Shown one piece after another: positions 45,200 to 58,206 of a stretch of DNA of 64,000 nucleotides. The translations under genes and the position numbers were made by a program. The number at the start of each line of letters is the position of its first letter. Within the stretch, counting starts at the first letter, position 1. A model generated the notes under the pieces. It was not told the origin of the DNA. It saw only the letters and a list, made by a program, of their open reading frames with translations, and made no database searches. The stretch is from Eumeta japonica (Eukaryota > Arthropoda > Insecta > Lepidoptera > Psychidae), in the NCBI GenBank assembly GCA_005406025.1, contig BGZK01000010.1, positions 1,290,727 through 1,354,726 of the forward strand. Reading direction: 5' to 3'.

Positions 45200-47380
45200 G
45201 TCTAAACGTCTCTTCATGTGTATACCTTCTAATACAAATGGGGCCTACCCAAACCAAAAAAATAACCCGTTTTATTATATAAAAGTTAAGACATTATTTT
45301 AATTAATAGACAATTACAGTTGGAGACAATAATTTTAATCACACATCAAATGAACGTTTTTATTTGAAGAGTTCTATAGTTTTTTTTTTTTGGAATTTTA
45401 CGCACCAAGATGTTCGGAAGAAGTTACTAACATTGTCATAGATTATCCCCCATGAAGAACACCTCTAATCAAGCTTCATCCTGATTGGCTAAAAGGTACG
45501 CAATCAGGGCCAAGCAGTAATAGACTCGATATGATTAAAATGACACTTGAGTTCGACCCTGTATTAAATTAAGGGTTAACACTGAAAATAGTGCACCGCG
45601 TTGCGTCGAAGACGGGCTTCACAGTTATTTAATAGTAGAGAGTACCGAAGCGTCTTGTAAGGAGACTGGGTAGGACCAGCGATTGCAGCGAACTACAGAA
45701 CCGAGAGACCACTATGCTCACCACCACACGTGTGGGAGATAACTCATCATATTCCTCAAAGTTGTTTTCCAAAATGGACGTTATTTTCATACTATATTTA
45801 GTACTTTAAAAAATCTGTGCTAGAAAGTAGTCAGTGCGTCGTCTAGGATCTTTAACACAAACTAGATGACTTATGGTCAGGTTATCCCCATTTAATTGAG
45901 GAATATGTAGGCCTAGAACATGGACTACATAAACTATCTAAAGTTACAGCTCTCTGGCTTGCAGGAAACATTTCTGTGTTGTGACATTAACAAAACAATT
46001 AATGTTCAACTATATATAAATACTATGGTAATTTTTAAGCAAATGGAATAATCACAAAAACGAAATTCAAATCCATTCAACGGCTATTTTACAATTTCAA
46101 TGCAAATAAGCCGATAGACAAACACGCAACGAGAACTTTCTCTCACAGTATATTCTCACACTTCTATATATTCATATTCATTTATGGTAGATACCTACAT
46201 AGGCACCTAACATCAAATATAATCCTTGTACATAATTGATTTTACATATGCAAATGAAGAAAATTTTTAACACATTAACGCTTTAATCAAAACTTCAGAT
46301 ATAAACACCACAAATGAGAAACAATATCATCATTGTCTCATTATAGGTGTAATAAATAATTAAGAACATAGATGAAGATATTTTATATGTATGATCTTGG
46401 ATGCTTGTTTAGTGCCATCTATAGGCTACAGTACATAACATTTTATCCCCAATATGACATGTATTCACTAGTAACAAATTGATTTAATATATTTCACTAG
46501 ATGTCGCTTGTTACAAAGTTGTTACATAAATATTTAGGACTACAATACAATTAAAAATATACCTACTAAGTGCTAAGGTATTTCAACTTTTAGTAATGGT
46601 CTTATGTTCCGTATTTTGATCTCAATATTTCTTGAGTTAATTTTCATTCTTTTAAATTTTTGTAACGGCTGTGTTTTGAGAAAAATCTTTATTTCTTTGT
46701 GGACACGTATGTGAAATTAATGACACAGTAGAGCGATGTTTAGATCTTGTAAAGTGACACAGCGTCTCCATTTGTAAATTAGTACCAAATATTATCAAAA
46801 GAGTGCACTCTAAAAAATGAAAGCTAACTATAGAGATTTTCTCTTAGTTGGCGTTAAATAAATTAAAACAATTGTGAAATTATATATATGTATATATATA
46901 TATATACATATCAACGAAAACTGATTCGTTATAACAACTAGTTCATTAGTGATTGAACTAAAAGTGTAGGTACCATATTATTAACAAGTATATACATTGG
47001 TTCTATCATTACTTGCTTTCTTAAATAATTTGATCAGTTTTATTTAGTTAAATTTTACACATATATAGATTAAATCAATTCAGAATAAATTAATTGAAAT
47101 AATTAAACAAATTAGTAGTTTTAATTTTATTCATTGTTAAATTAATAAAGTTGTATTTGCCTTACCTAATACCTATTAATTACATCAACTACTCTAATAC
47201 ATATCATTTTTAAAACAACAAAGATAAATTTATTACAAAAAAATTAATACCTAATATTATTGGTTTTACTGTAAATTAAATGTTAAATGTATGTAATGCT
47301 ACTGAGAGTAATTGTTTATAACGATTTTCATATTAGTTAAGATAAATAATCAATTTATCAATTGAAATAAAGGCAGAAGG
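45200..47380. other. AT-rich intergenic DNA
   Basis: Nothing recognisable beyond a small GC-richer patch at 45590-45770 and a palindromic AT stretch, tatatatgtatatatatata, near 46882. Confidence 0.45.
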
Positions 47381-48100
47381 CGAAGCCAGCTGAACAAACT
47401 AGCGCAGATCGTTAGTCAATAGTTGCATGAATAGATTGTTTGTGTGCCGCTCGAGTTAAACTCGGTTTATTTCATTCATGACTACTTTGTTTTTTTCATT
47501 TAATACTTATTTTTATTACTTGCGAAAAGTCAGTGAAAGAGATAGTTGTGGTATTGTTGGTTGGTGTTGATGTTGAAGAAGACCAATTGTACATGTACCA
47601 AAAGATAAGGAACCAAAGAACGAACCAAACACAGCACAGAAGGTTGTTAATTTCAGTAATTTATTTAATATCGTTGATAACTTGTAACATAAATATTTTA
47701 ACAATAGCAAAAGAAATATGTAACGCTGGACTGTACTGTTTAAAAACTAATAAGCAAGTATTTTCTTACAATTTATTTTTGTTTTATTTTATCTAGAATT
47801 TGTCACATACGTTGATTACAACAAATAACGAGATTTATTTTTAAGATTCATTTTTGGACAAGAAATTAGATTTTTTAGATTTGATATGTTTTATGAATTA
47901 TTTATAAGCTGTGATAATTTCAACATAAATAGGTTTTACTTCATGTTTCTTCTCAAAGCATTAACATCAATTTTGGTTTTCTATAATTGCTGATAGATAA
48001 AATATAACAAAGCACAAGGCCACGATGACCACGATTGAGGCTGGTTGTGGGTGGAGCAGAATGTCATGCTAGCACTAATTTTCAAAATAAATAAAATATC

Positions 48101-48330
48101 TTAGGCCCGTATTAATAAATCGTACTCAACTTTAAGACCGTGTTTGAGTTAGAACTGGAGGTGCAGTCCTAATTAATATGTCGTACTTCATACTTCAGTT
48201 CACTCTTAAATGTGGAGCATATCAACTATCAATCACGCTTTGCGGGTGACTAATAGTGAACTTTATGAACCCTTCATATAAGGGTTCACTCATGGCCACT
48301 CTTAGTTGAGTACGATTTATCAATGCCTAA
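48101..48330. mobile_element. MITE with aataaatcgtactcaact inverted ends
   Basis: The left end ttaggcccgtattaataaat and the right end, read inverted (ttaggcattgataaatcg), share about 25 bp including aaatcgtactcaact; 230 bp, non-coding. Confidence 0.7.
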
Positions 48331-48356
48331 CTTAGTCAATTTAACAAAATATTTCT

Positions 48357-48562
48357 TAGAGCCTTCCCACCATCTCCTTCTAAACTGAATTTTAAAACTA
48401 ATTTTAAGTCACTTTTAAAATTAATTTTGCCTTCCATTTTCTTCTTTTAACAGTTTTTAAGCCCTGACAACTGTTAAAAGGAGAACTTGGAACGTAAAGT
48501 TAATTTTATAAGTAACTTTTGTTAAAAGTAAGTTTAAAAAGAGATGGTAGTAAAGGCCCTCA
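48357..48562. mobile_element. Second MITE with ccatctcc inverted ends
   Basis: gccttcccaccatctccttc at the left and, inverted, ggcctttactaccatctc at the right; the interior also folds (aacagtttttaag...caactgttaaaag). About 205 bp, non-coding, only 27 bp from the preceding MITE. Confidence 0.65.
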
Positions 48563-49340
48563 GTGGGTTTAAACAAGTCTAATTTAGTTGTCATTATAAT
48601 GTTACCAATTAGTATTAAAGAAGTTTCATAGTTGATTTAAGCAAATGAATTTGATCATAATAAACATATGTTTTAAATGTAATAAGTTCTAAATTGAATT
48701 TAATACGCTGAATCAGTTTCTATAATCATTTCTATGTTAATACTGATCATAATTTTGGTTGAATTTATTAAAGTTATTTGGTTATTACAATAGTTTTCTT
48801 GTTGATATTGACCAAGTATTAATTGATTTTTTAAGATAAATTAGTCGGTATAACCGTTTTTCATTTTAATACTCAATAAGATCTAAATCGCTTTAGTGAA
48901 CTAATAATAATAAGAGTAATACAGTTGACTGGTCTATTGAATAATGATAATCAATCAAAATCATCTTGTTAGGCTCGTATGATCAAGATATTTGATCACA
49001 GGAATAACAATTTTGTTAGAAAGAAGGGTCTGAATTCTAACACCAACTTAAAATATCTATTACCCTCCGTATTATATCTGACATAAATCAGAAAACGAGG
49101 CCATTGATTAACAAATTTTACGTTTCAACTTATATCATTATCATAATTGAAAGATTTAGAGACATCACGTTCGATTCTTGAAGTGTCCTCTTTAGTGTTT
49201 TCTTAAGAGCATTATATGGTCAATAATAACAATTTAAAATAAACCCGACTCCTGTCAAGGAGGCTTACAATATAAATATTGAGCCGTCCTGGGACACGGC
49301 AGATGTGAAACATTTAATTGATTTATTTTGAACTTCAAAT

Positions 49341-49915
49341 AAAAACTGGCCAAGAGTATGTCGGACCGTGCTCATCATAGGGTTCCGAAGCCATTATTAC
49401 ATAGGAATACACTACAGATGAAAAGAGTACGTTGTTATACTTTTCCATGTTTCCGGCACAGAATATCTATAAGCACTTTAGTCGCCTATAACTAGAAAAA
49501 CAAGTAGGTATGTCGACTATTGCTATTAAACTAGTATAAACTAAAGTGCATCAGCAAAAGAGCGTATCTTTGTAGCACTTACGTCTTTTTGTTGAGAACC
49601 GCAGTTTTTCGGCAACAACTCAAAAACAGTACATCCGACCACATTCAAAATAATTTCCTCTTAAAGTATTTATAAAACGTTACCTTCGTTATTTGTTTCA
49701 TATTTTACGGACGTATGGTTTAGAAAATAGATGGGGCGGAGAGACAATTTCTGCAACTTTCGGAGCGATTATTTCAGAAATTATTCACATAATCAGAAAA
49801 ATTGTTTAGGAACCTTAGTGTTTCTAAAAGAATTTTTGAAATGTGTGCCACACATTGATATTTGCTGAAAATAATTTGTTTTACCATCTGTTATATGTAT
49901 GGACTGCCTATTTTA
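49341..49915 (-). mobile_element. Truncated copy of the 17.6 kb outer element (inverted)
   Basis: Starts aaaaactggccaagag and runs inverted relative to 17840-18237 plus 19364-19527, without the inner insertion. It serves as the empty-site reference for the nested insertion. Confidence 0.75.
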
Positions 49916-50710
49916 CCAGTTGCTACGTACAAAAGTAAAAGAGATGTCTGGCTAATTACATTAACTATGGCCCAATCTACATGCGGTAGCTAGATGAATT
50001 ATAAAGTTATAATTGTAAAAGTAACACAAATTTTAAAAATAGAATAAAAATCGCCTTTAAAGCCTATTTATATAATTAGACCTTTTGGAAATTATTCCAG
50101 CTAGAGCAAGACATAAAATATAGTCTATATAAATATGAGTATGAAACGGGAAGTATTGAGTCAAAAGGATATTTTATTTTTTAAGGGAGACATAACTCCA
50201 CCCGATTTATCTTTAGCTGGAACAGACACTAAAAAATAATAATTATTTAAATAGGTTTTTGAAGGAATGTTCATCTTGTAAAAGTTGTATGTTATCGAGA
50301 CATTTTGAAATAAAAACGAAAAAATTAAAACTATTTATATAAATTAATAAAATTTTCAAATAAATATTAACAACAAGATGTTAATTTAAATCTACTCCAT
50401 CACTTTTATTTTTATACAATTATTCACACAAAAAATATATATTCATAATTTCTTCACATTTTCGCATTTATACAGCAGTGATTCGGGAATTAAAATCCAC
50501 GCACGCCTGGATAGCAATATAATCACAGACCGGTGATTATGTTGGTATACCTACTGCTGTTAACGGAAAATTGAAAATATCTAAAAAAACATATACATAA
50601 ATGGATATTTTTCAAAACAATTTTCGTCGTTTTTATTTTTAAAGCTCCATTTGTATAATTTTTTTTCAGATTTTCAAAACATATAGTTCAGTAGTTACAT
50701 AGATTACTTA

Positions 50711-50766
50711 TGAGCTTGCTCTCATATGAGGGCAAGCTTATGTCCATGCATATATATGCATGGACA
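50711..50766. repeat. Two adjacent palindromes
   Basis: tgagcttgctctcatatgag with near-complement to 50740, immediately followed by a perfect 26-bp palindrome, tgtccatgcatat/atatgcatggaca, at 50741-50766. Confidence 0.85.
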
Positions 50767-50799
50767 GCGGCAACTGTAATTTTTGGTTTTCGCATCTGC

Positions 50800-51420
50800 A
50801 GAAGAAGAATATTTGATGGAGGGTGAATGGGCCGATGAAGGAGGAGTGAGCCACGGGGACTGTCACCCAATAACGCGACAGCAGAAGCAGCTACTTCAGG
50901 TCTGTAGTCTGCGAAAGTGTAGTATCTTACCGTTGGAGCCGATTTCCTGCTGTAGCCAGGTTGACCACAGCTTGGCTATATCACACTCTACCATATCATA
51001 CCACAATACTAGACCGCCAAAGAGGATGTTAGGTAGAAACTCTTCAATCTGACACAAAAATGTAGGAGGGTACGCTTCAACAGTGGGGTGATAAAGTCCA
51101 TTTATTTATTTAGCATTTTGTTAGGTGAATTAGCATGCGAGCTGCAAAGAGTAAGCGATCGCCTCTACCCATGAACACTTGTAACCACAGAGAAGCTACC
51201 ACTGCGTTATCGGATTCTGAGGTAGAAGTAGGTAGCTAGGATATCTGATGGAAAAGGGAATGGACTAATGGAGGAAATGGGTTGATGAAAGGAGGAATAG
51301 GCCACTAGAACTCTCACTCAGTGTACCAAAAGCAACACGGTAGTTCTTATTTCACGTACGTATCCTATGAAATGTTATATCACACACCGCACAAGCTGGC
51401 TGCACGTTTGTTGTACACCA
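50800..51420. repeat. Dispersed repeat fragments, two copies
   Basis: Two related blocks (gaatgggccgatgaaggagg near 50826 and gaggaaatgggttgatgaaa near 51272) share structure with the Nox5 intron block at 14216. Reading frames here are incidental. Confidence 0.5.
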
Positions 51421-51837
51421 CAGTTGATCACTGCATACCTCTACCACTAAATAATGACCTAGTATTAAATACACATTTCAAGCCTTTTGAATTCGTAGGC
51501 TTCTAAGGCTACATTGCATATAAACCTTTACTAATAGATATGTCATCTTTAAATGAAAGCTGGCATATTATTAAACTTACCTAAGCAAGTGAGCTTTGCT
51601 CAACGTGTTTCGAAATCGTTATGGAAACATGATAACTTCCCATGGGATTTGCATATTTTGATTTCTGTCAATAAATATACGAATGCAAAATATACGTATA
51701 CAAAATAATACTTAACTATATTACTTGAAAAAGAAAATTATGTAGTACTTATTTGTTGTTGAGAATAAATAACAACAACAAGTAATTACTTCACTGTTAA
51801 TAAAATCATTGTTTATCCTTTGTCGTGCTTCCACAAC

Positions 51838-52590
51838 CAAAATGGCAAAAACGGAACCCGTATAGTTTCGTCGTGTCCGTCCGTCTGTTTGTGTGTCACG
51901 GGCATTTTATTCAAAAACTGCAAGATGTCTATTAAAAAAATTGGAGTATAGGTGTCTTGTATTTTAGCTTGGTAATTAAATAACAAAAATAAATATTTCT
52001 AGGAAGATACTACACACATGCAACAACTTAAAATAAAAATTTAGACAACGTCAACGTGTCGCATATTTCGACCGTTGTTTTTAAAAACATTTTAAAGTTT
52101 CTAAGCAACTTTTTTCATTAAATGAAAATTTTTGTAAATAATCGCTCCGAAACTAGTATAAATTGTTCTCCCCCCCTTATTCTTTTAAACCATATATCCA
52201 GAGAATACGAAAAAAATTAAAAAGGTAATTTTTAATAAATACTTTCGATCAAAATTATTTTCAATGTGATCGAATACACCATTTTTGAGTTATTGCCGAA
52301 AAACTGCACTGCTCAATAAAAGGGTGTAAGTACCATGAAGATACACTCTTTTGCTTGTGCAGTTGTATACATCGTTTTTTTTACATTTTGAGACATATTA
52401 AATGTTTTAACTATATTTTAATGCTCTTTAAATAACGTTATCAAAGTGCTGATTTCTGCTCTGTGCAGGAAAAATAAAAAAAAGTATAACAATATGGTTT
52501 TTTTCATCTGTAGTGCATTTCTTTGTAGTAACGGCTACGGAACTCTACACTGAGCGCGGTTCGATATGCTCTTGGCCTATTTTTTACATC
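51838..52590 (+). mobile_element. Copy of the 17.6 kb outer element
   Basis: From aatggcaaaaacggaacccg to cttggcctatttttt, collinear with the outer element at 17640-18220 and 19400-19527. A different short spacer sits where the inner element lies in the 18 kb copy. Confidence 0.75.
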
Positions 52591-52599
52591 TTGCATGAT

Positions 52600-53085
52600 T
52601 ACCAAACGATATTAATTTGAAACATGTATAAATATATATATAGTTCTTAGTTCTTAAAATCGCTAAAGTTTAAGTGATAATTTCTCAAATAGAAATCATT
52701 GTTTTTTAAAGAAATCCCCTGTTAGCTAGGATTCTTTCTAGCCGTTGTTAAGTAAATAACTTACAACCTGGCCTTGCCGGGCTTGTTTCGAGTTTGGCCT
52801 GGGAATATAAAGAATAAAGTAAAAAAAGTGTGTCAGCTCCGACGCACGAATGGAGTTTACTGCTTTAAGATGATATCGTACATATATATTAGTATAATGG
52901 TAAATGAAAGCATCTATTATATTATTCAATGCATAATACACAATTCATTCATTTATGTTAATAGTAAAACAATTAATTCGTCATTTAAGGAAATATTGAA
53001 AATAATTATGTTATACAATAAAATTTTTAGTAAAAAATATTTTCTCTATTATTGACGTTATCTTGCGTAATGTTTATCACAGGAA
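52600..53085. other. AT-rich spacer
   Basis: No element or gene recognised; the open frames are AT-composed. Confidence 0.4.
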
Positions 53086-53345
53086 CAATAGCGGTATCAT
53101 TAAACACTGAAACAATTGGTTTATGGTAACTAAAATATGATACATGAATGTCGGAAGATACATGTGTGATAAATCGTGAAAACATCGCATCAATAGTTGT
53201 ACCATATCTAGTTGTCCCTAGTGTTCTGTCAGAAATTAAATCTAAGTTCAGTTCATCTTTCAGAAATTGTACTTAACGGAAACCATCTTCTTTATTAAAA
53301 TCAATATTAAAATCTCCACCAAGTTTATGTGGTATTTGTCACATT
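53086..53345 (-). pseudogene. LINE endonuclease fragment, broken
   Basis: On the - strand the sequence reads LGGDFNIDFNKEDGF, then a stop, then LNLDLISDRTLGTTRYGTT, IDAMFSR and SYFSYHKPIVS. These match the C-terminal half of the apurinic-type endonuclease of non-LTR retrotransposons (GDFN and the T-R-T-IDA block). At least one in-frame stop makes it inactive. Confidence 0.7.
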
Positions 53346-53509
53346 CTGATTGATTGAAATGTAAACAGTAACCATGACGATTTATTTATTTCAGTAACCA
53401 CGACGACAGCGTAACGTCATTTATCTAACACTTGATTTTACTCCCATAAAATTCCATACTCCAAGCCTAAATATGAAATCGATTCTTAAGGAGTAAACTC
53501 CAAAAATAA

Positions 53510-55075
53510 TAAAAAGGTTATGAAAACTACCTTGGGGGTCATAAAGAGCGAGATTGGCAAAATTAAGGGCCGCAATATTGATTTTTAACTTAAGTTACAT
53601 GACAAGACATTGAATAAAGACATGGAGGTTGCCGAGACCTTTGAAAAGTTCTTTACTGACATTTCATCTTCGACCACAAAGACCCTTAAATCATATCCCA
53701 CTCTTGCTGAATCATTAGTAAGAGAAGGTACTCAGATCTGTGGTATTGATTTCAAATTAAAATATATGAGTTTGGAAGAGGTTATAAAAACATTTAAGAC
53801 GTTGGAATTGAAAAAGACTGATGACCCTCATGGTATTTCTGCTACAATAAACTATATTATTTACTATATTGCGCCGTACTTAGTGTTTATTGTTAATAAA
53901 TGTATAGATAATGGCGTATTTCCCAATCTGATGAAAGAAAGCAGTCATTTTGGCGCTGGCGTAGTGCTTGTTCAACAATTTTTTGGAACCTGTGAGGATT
54001 TGTGGGATGAAGTCAAAATATGCGGTCTTTTCGAAGCTTTCAATAGTGTAAACCACGAAACTTTGGTCGGGAAACTGCGTCATTATGGAGTGACAGGCTG
54101 GGCACTTGACCTTCTCATGTGATATTTAAGTAACAGAATACGGAGGGTTTACGTCGATGGCAAGAGATCATCTGGGTCAGATGGGGTACGACAGAGATCA
54201 ATACCTTGGCCCTTTCTCTTTTTAGTTTATCTAGCCTTGGAGATGCTCATAAGATAGTATTTTTCAGATAACACATAATTGTCATTTAAAGTCAAAGATA
54301 ACAACTCGTTTATGATGATTTGAACATTGTTATCTCCGAAAGTAAAAGAAATGGTTTACTGTAAATAACGTATTTATTAATGAAAAGCGAACTGTATAAA
54401 ATTTTCGCCTCCAAGTGTAAACCATAGATTCGGAATCATTTATATACAGAAACCAGGAATAAGATTTCGTTTCCTTGGCTTCACTCTAGAACCTAGAGTA
54501 GAGAGTGAACACCATTGAAGCCTTTATCTAGAATCTAAATAAAAGACTTCAATGAGGTCATCACATTATAAGTTGGCGAAAAGGTTTAGCTTTACTGCGT
54601 ATAGGCAGTTAAAAAAATACGAAATTTGTCAGATAGAAACTGCCCGACTAGTTTATTGTATATTTTGGTTTTTTGCATAGCCTTATATCTTGTGACATTT
54701 TGCTATGGGGACATGCCACAGATGTACATAGAATTTTCATACTGCAGAAGCGGATCATTACTGCAATTTCTAAACTGGGACTTCAAATACCTCTAAGGAA
54801 TAAAATTGAAGATATTGAAATCTTAACAATAGAATCATAATTTATATACAAAAAAATACATGTAAAGAAGAACAAAGTAATGTTCGAAAAAAATTGTGGT
54901 CGACGTAATTTCAATATGAGAAATAAAAATAAACCGGTAAAAAAATTATCTGTTAGTCGATTACATAAAGTAACAAACTCATTTAGAGGGTTCTCTGTGC
55001 GCTTTTTCAATAAGATCTCTGTAGATATTCAAAACACAATCTTAAATATATTTAAGATTATTTATTAAATAATTA
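53510..55075 (+). pseudogene. Degenerate non-LTR (Jockey/CR1-like) LINE reverse transcriptase
   Basis: The first part is intact for 170 codons: VAETFEKFFTDIS, KKTDDPHGIS, IAPYLVFIVNKCIDNGVFPN and FEAFNSVNHETLVGKLRHYG, that is the RT palm entry with the usual catalytic-region Asp replaced (FEAFNSV where DFSKAFD-like is expected). Downstream pieces in shifted frames resemble the thumb and C-terminal domain (ETARLVY, LLWGHATDVHRIF, SVSRLHKVTNSFRGFSVRFF). Multiple stops and frameshifts. It follows the endonuclease relic in the opposite orientation, so rearrangement or two insertions are implied. Confidence 0.75.
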
Positions 55076-55470
55076 AACAATTACTCTAAACATTGTTAAG
55101 CAATTACTCGGTAAAAAAGGATATTATAAAATTTCCGATTATTTTGAGGACAAAAGTCCATGGACATAACGAGTTAGAGTTCTCATCAGATTTTTCGTTA
55201 TACAGTACATTTGCAAATAATTGTTATTGTATATAATTCAATTTAAAAAAGCTACCCTTAAGTTTTTTGCTCGTTCTCCTAGAGAGAAAATTGCCTTCCA
55301 ATCTAGTGGTAAATTCATACTGTAATGGCAAATTAATATTATAATAACGGATTTCAAGAGTTATGTATAACCTATGACATAGAGGGATTTTTAAATTTGA
55401 ATATGATAATTTTCTATATAAGAAGTTGCTTATGGTCATTTCCGACAACAAATATTAAGTACGTACGTAA

Positions 55471-56729
55471 GGCGTACTCAAAAATTTTGGAATGAACGAC
55501 AAAAAATACTGAATGGTCAAAAATGAATTTATTTTTTCTCAAAATATTCTCTGTTACCATAAATGTACTTTTTCATACGAATAAACGAATTTTGAAAACA
55601 TTTATGTCAATCCCCCAGGTGACCTCGGAAACATGTTTTTTATACTCTTCGGCAACCTGTTCTGATGATGAGAAACGTTGACCGCGTAATAAGTTTTTAA
55701 TTTTTGCAAACAACGAAAAATCACAAGGTGCCAGATCTGGACTGTATGCAGGATTGCTCATAAGTTCTACGTTTTCTCCTTCGAAAACTTAATAGTCTAT
55801 TTGGCCGTGTGAAAAAATGGTATTGTCGTAGTGGAAGATGATACGACGTTTACGGTTATATTTACGGACTTCGTTAATAACTTCCGGCAAACAAACGGTC
55901 GTGTACCAATCACTATTCACGTTACCACAATTCTCCAAAGCAACAGTAGCCACGTATCTAGTTTTATTAAAAAAGAAGCAATCATCTGCTTAGAGGCACT
56001 TCGCCCGCGCACCACTTCGGTTGGCTGCGGTTCATCTCGTAGACCCGTACGGTCGATTGCTGTTTTGTTTTGGGGTCGTAACAATAAACCTATGTTTCGT
56101 CACCTGTTACTATTTCCCAAATCAAATTTGATGCTCCTTCCTTGAATCTGGTAAGCATGGCATCGCACCAAGTGACGCGGCCCGTTTTTTGAGCCTCAAT
56201 CAAATTGTGTGGAATCCACCGCGAGCAAAACTTTTTCATACCCAAGTACTTATGTAGGATTGATTGTATTTGTCTCATACCTATTCCTTAGGATACCCGA
56301 ATTTCATGATAGGTCACATGCCTAGTTGTTTCGATTACATGGTGAGCGGCATCGATGTTTTTGTTGTTCACATCAGTGGATGGGCGACCATCACGAAATT
56401 CGTCTCTAAAACTGACAGAACTGCGTTTGAATATTGCAATCCAGTTATCAATAGTAGTCTAAAGTCTTGTATGGTACTTCATCGCTAAAAGTAATTTGAA
56501 GTCGAGCGAGGCTCTGCTGAGCTGTGAAATTACACTTAAAACCGTAGAAATTCATACTACGAAAATTTTCACGACACGCAATAATTTTTAAAATGACGCC
56601 ACATTGTAAAAACTATTGATGAAACAAACTCTATTCTACAACCAAATAATTCCATTTTGAAATGCAGTAAGTACTTTTTAAATATTCTTTATGTAAATGT
56701 CCAGTTCCAAAAGCTTATAGTGCACCCCG
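55471..56729 (-). pseudogene. Mariner-family DNA transposon, inactivated
   Basis: A cut-and-paste transposase relic of about 1.26 kb. On the - strand: MRQIQSILHKYLGMKKFCSR and WIPHNLIEAQKTGRVTW, then VTGDET (first catalytic Asp), HYDN (second), and AYSPDLAPCDFSLF (third Asp region), in at least three frames. The fragments at 56278-56090 and 55761-55573 are the longest open pieces. Ends resemble each other inverted (gtactcaaaaattttggaa and gttccaaaagcttatagtgc). Cannot encode an active transposase. Confidence 0.85.
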
Positions 56730-57119
56730 CGTATAATATATAATAGGCAAAATTTACTTGTTTTCTGCTCTCACGTTCGTATTGTCTTGTAGCGCCATCT
56801 GTTCTTGATAACGTTGCATATTGTCCACTGTTAGTAGAAGTTCGGCACTACATCCAATTTAATAACAACAATGTAATTAAATCAAAATTACATGAGATAG
56901 CGCCATAAAGCAATGTTCAGAAAAATATTTTTAATGTAATTTTATGCAATTTGTAATAAATATGTAATAATTTAATGTAATCTTCTCCCAGATGTTTTTG
57001 TAACCTAAGTATACAGAATGTTTTCTCTAACTTGCGACTCGAAAACAAAACGTTAACATCGAAATCGTTAGAGCTGTTAACGATATAAGGTGGTATAAAT
57101 TGATATATATATATGAGAG

Positions 57120-57450
57120 CGCTCATCAAAGCCAGAAATTAGATATACGTTCATACAAACCGCAACTCTCGTGACACCCGTCGACCGGCCGACCTACGCA
57201 AATCCGGCGGAGCGGGCCGGCCGCCGGCGCCGCTCGACGGCGCGCGCCGACGCGGAAGGGTTCTCGTTTAGGATTAATTGAAAAAAATTAGAATTAAGTA
57301 TGTGCGTTCGAAGGTCGTCCAATTAAGCCGCCGATCCCCGACACGCGGCGCGCTCGCCCAATACAAATCGTATTTCATCGAGTGCGCGTGCGTGTGACGT
57401 GGGGTTGTTGTAATTTTCGGCCGTAGTCGGGTCGGACGCGACGTGTCCAA
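57120..57450. other. CpG-rich islet, possible regulatory element
   Basis: gaccggccgacctacgcaaa, ggccgccggcgccgctcgac and ccgatccccgacacgcggcg form a strongly CpG-rich stretch between mobile-element relics and AT-rich DNA. No open coding frame with recognisable similarity. It could be a promoter, untranslated exon or enhancer. Confidence 0.4.
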
Positions 57451-57459
57451 ATGCGGCTA

Positions 57460-58140
57460 GGATCAAATAATTGTATAAAATATCTGATTACGATATATGC
57501 TAATGTTGTGAAAACGTATCACTTAATAAATATATATTGTACGTTAATGGTCTGGCTTACGGTTATACTTCATGAATGTATAACTTCAATATATCTGATA
57601 TACATATGACAATGTAACTAACCGATGTCTGCACTTGATAAATATTGTGAAAAACTAATATGGAAGACCTTAAGGTTATAGATACCAATAATTTCTTAAA
57701 TAGTTATCTGTCTGTCTGGCTGTTCGCGCATCGCCATATATTGCTGGAGGCATCATTTAGAAAAAAATGAGGCACGTTCATTTTTGATATACCACCAAAA
57801 ATAGAGTTACATCCAAAACTCTCTTCAACTGGGAACTGTTACGGAATGTAGGAAAGTAGGAAATTGGACAGCCGCGCTTTTAATAATAATACGTAAATAA
57901 AAGTATTATTTTGATTTATAAAAGCGGACTTAGGTTAAGAATTCTTTTGTGTTATATTGTATTTTGTGTCTCTTAATTAAATAATTTGAATAGTTGTCTC
58001 TTTATTACTCGGGTAGGGATTAGTTATTAGGAATTGGTTATATGTAATGTTTTGCCTGCTTATGGATATTTATTGTGTTTCAAGTGGAATATTTATTGTC
58101 CTGTTTGTTTTTATTGTGTTTTGTCGTATTTAATTATAAA
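57460..58140. other. AT-rich spacer
   Basis: No gene or element recognised. Confidence 0.4.
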
Positions 58141-58206
58141 TACGAAATTATTGTAATGCGCATATGCGAATCACAATGCAACTCATATGAGTTGCATATA
58201 AAATTG

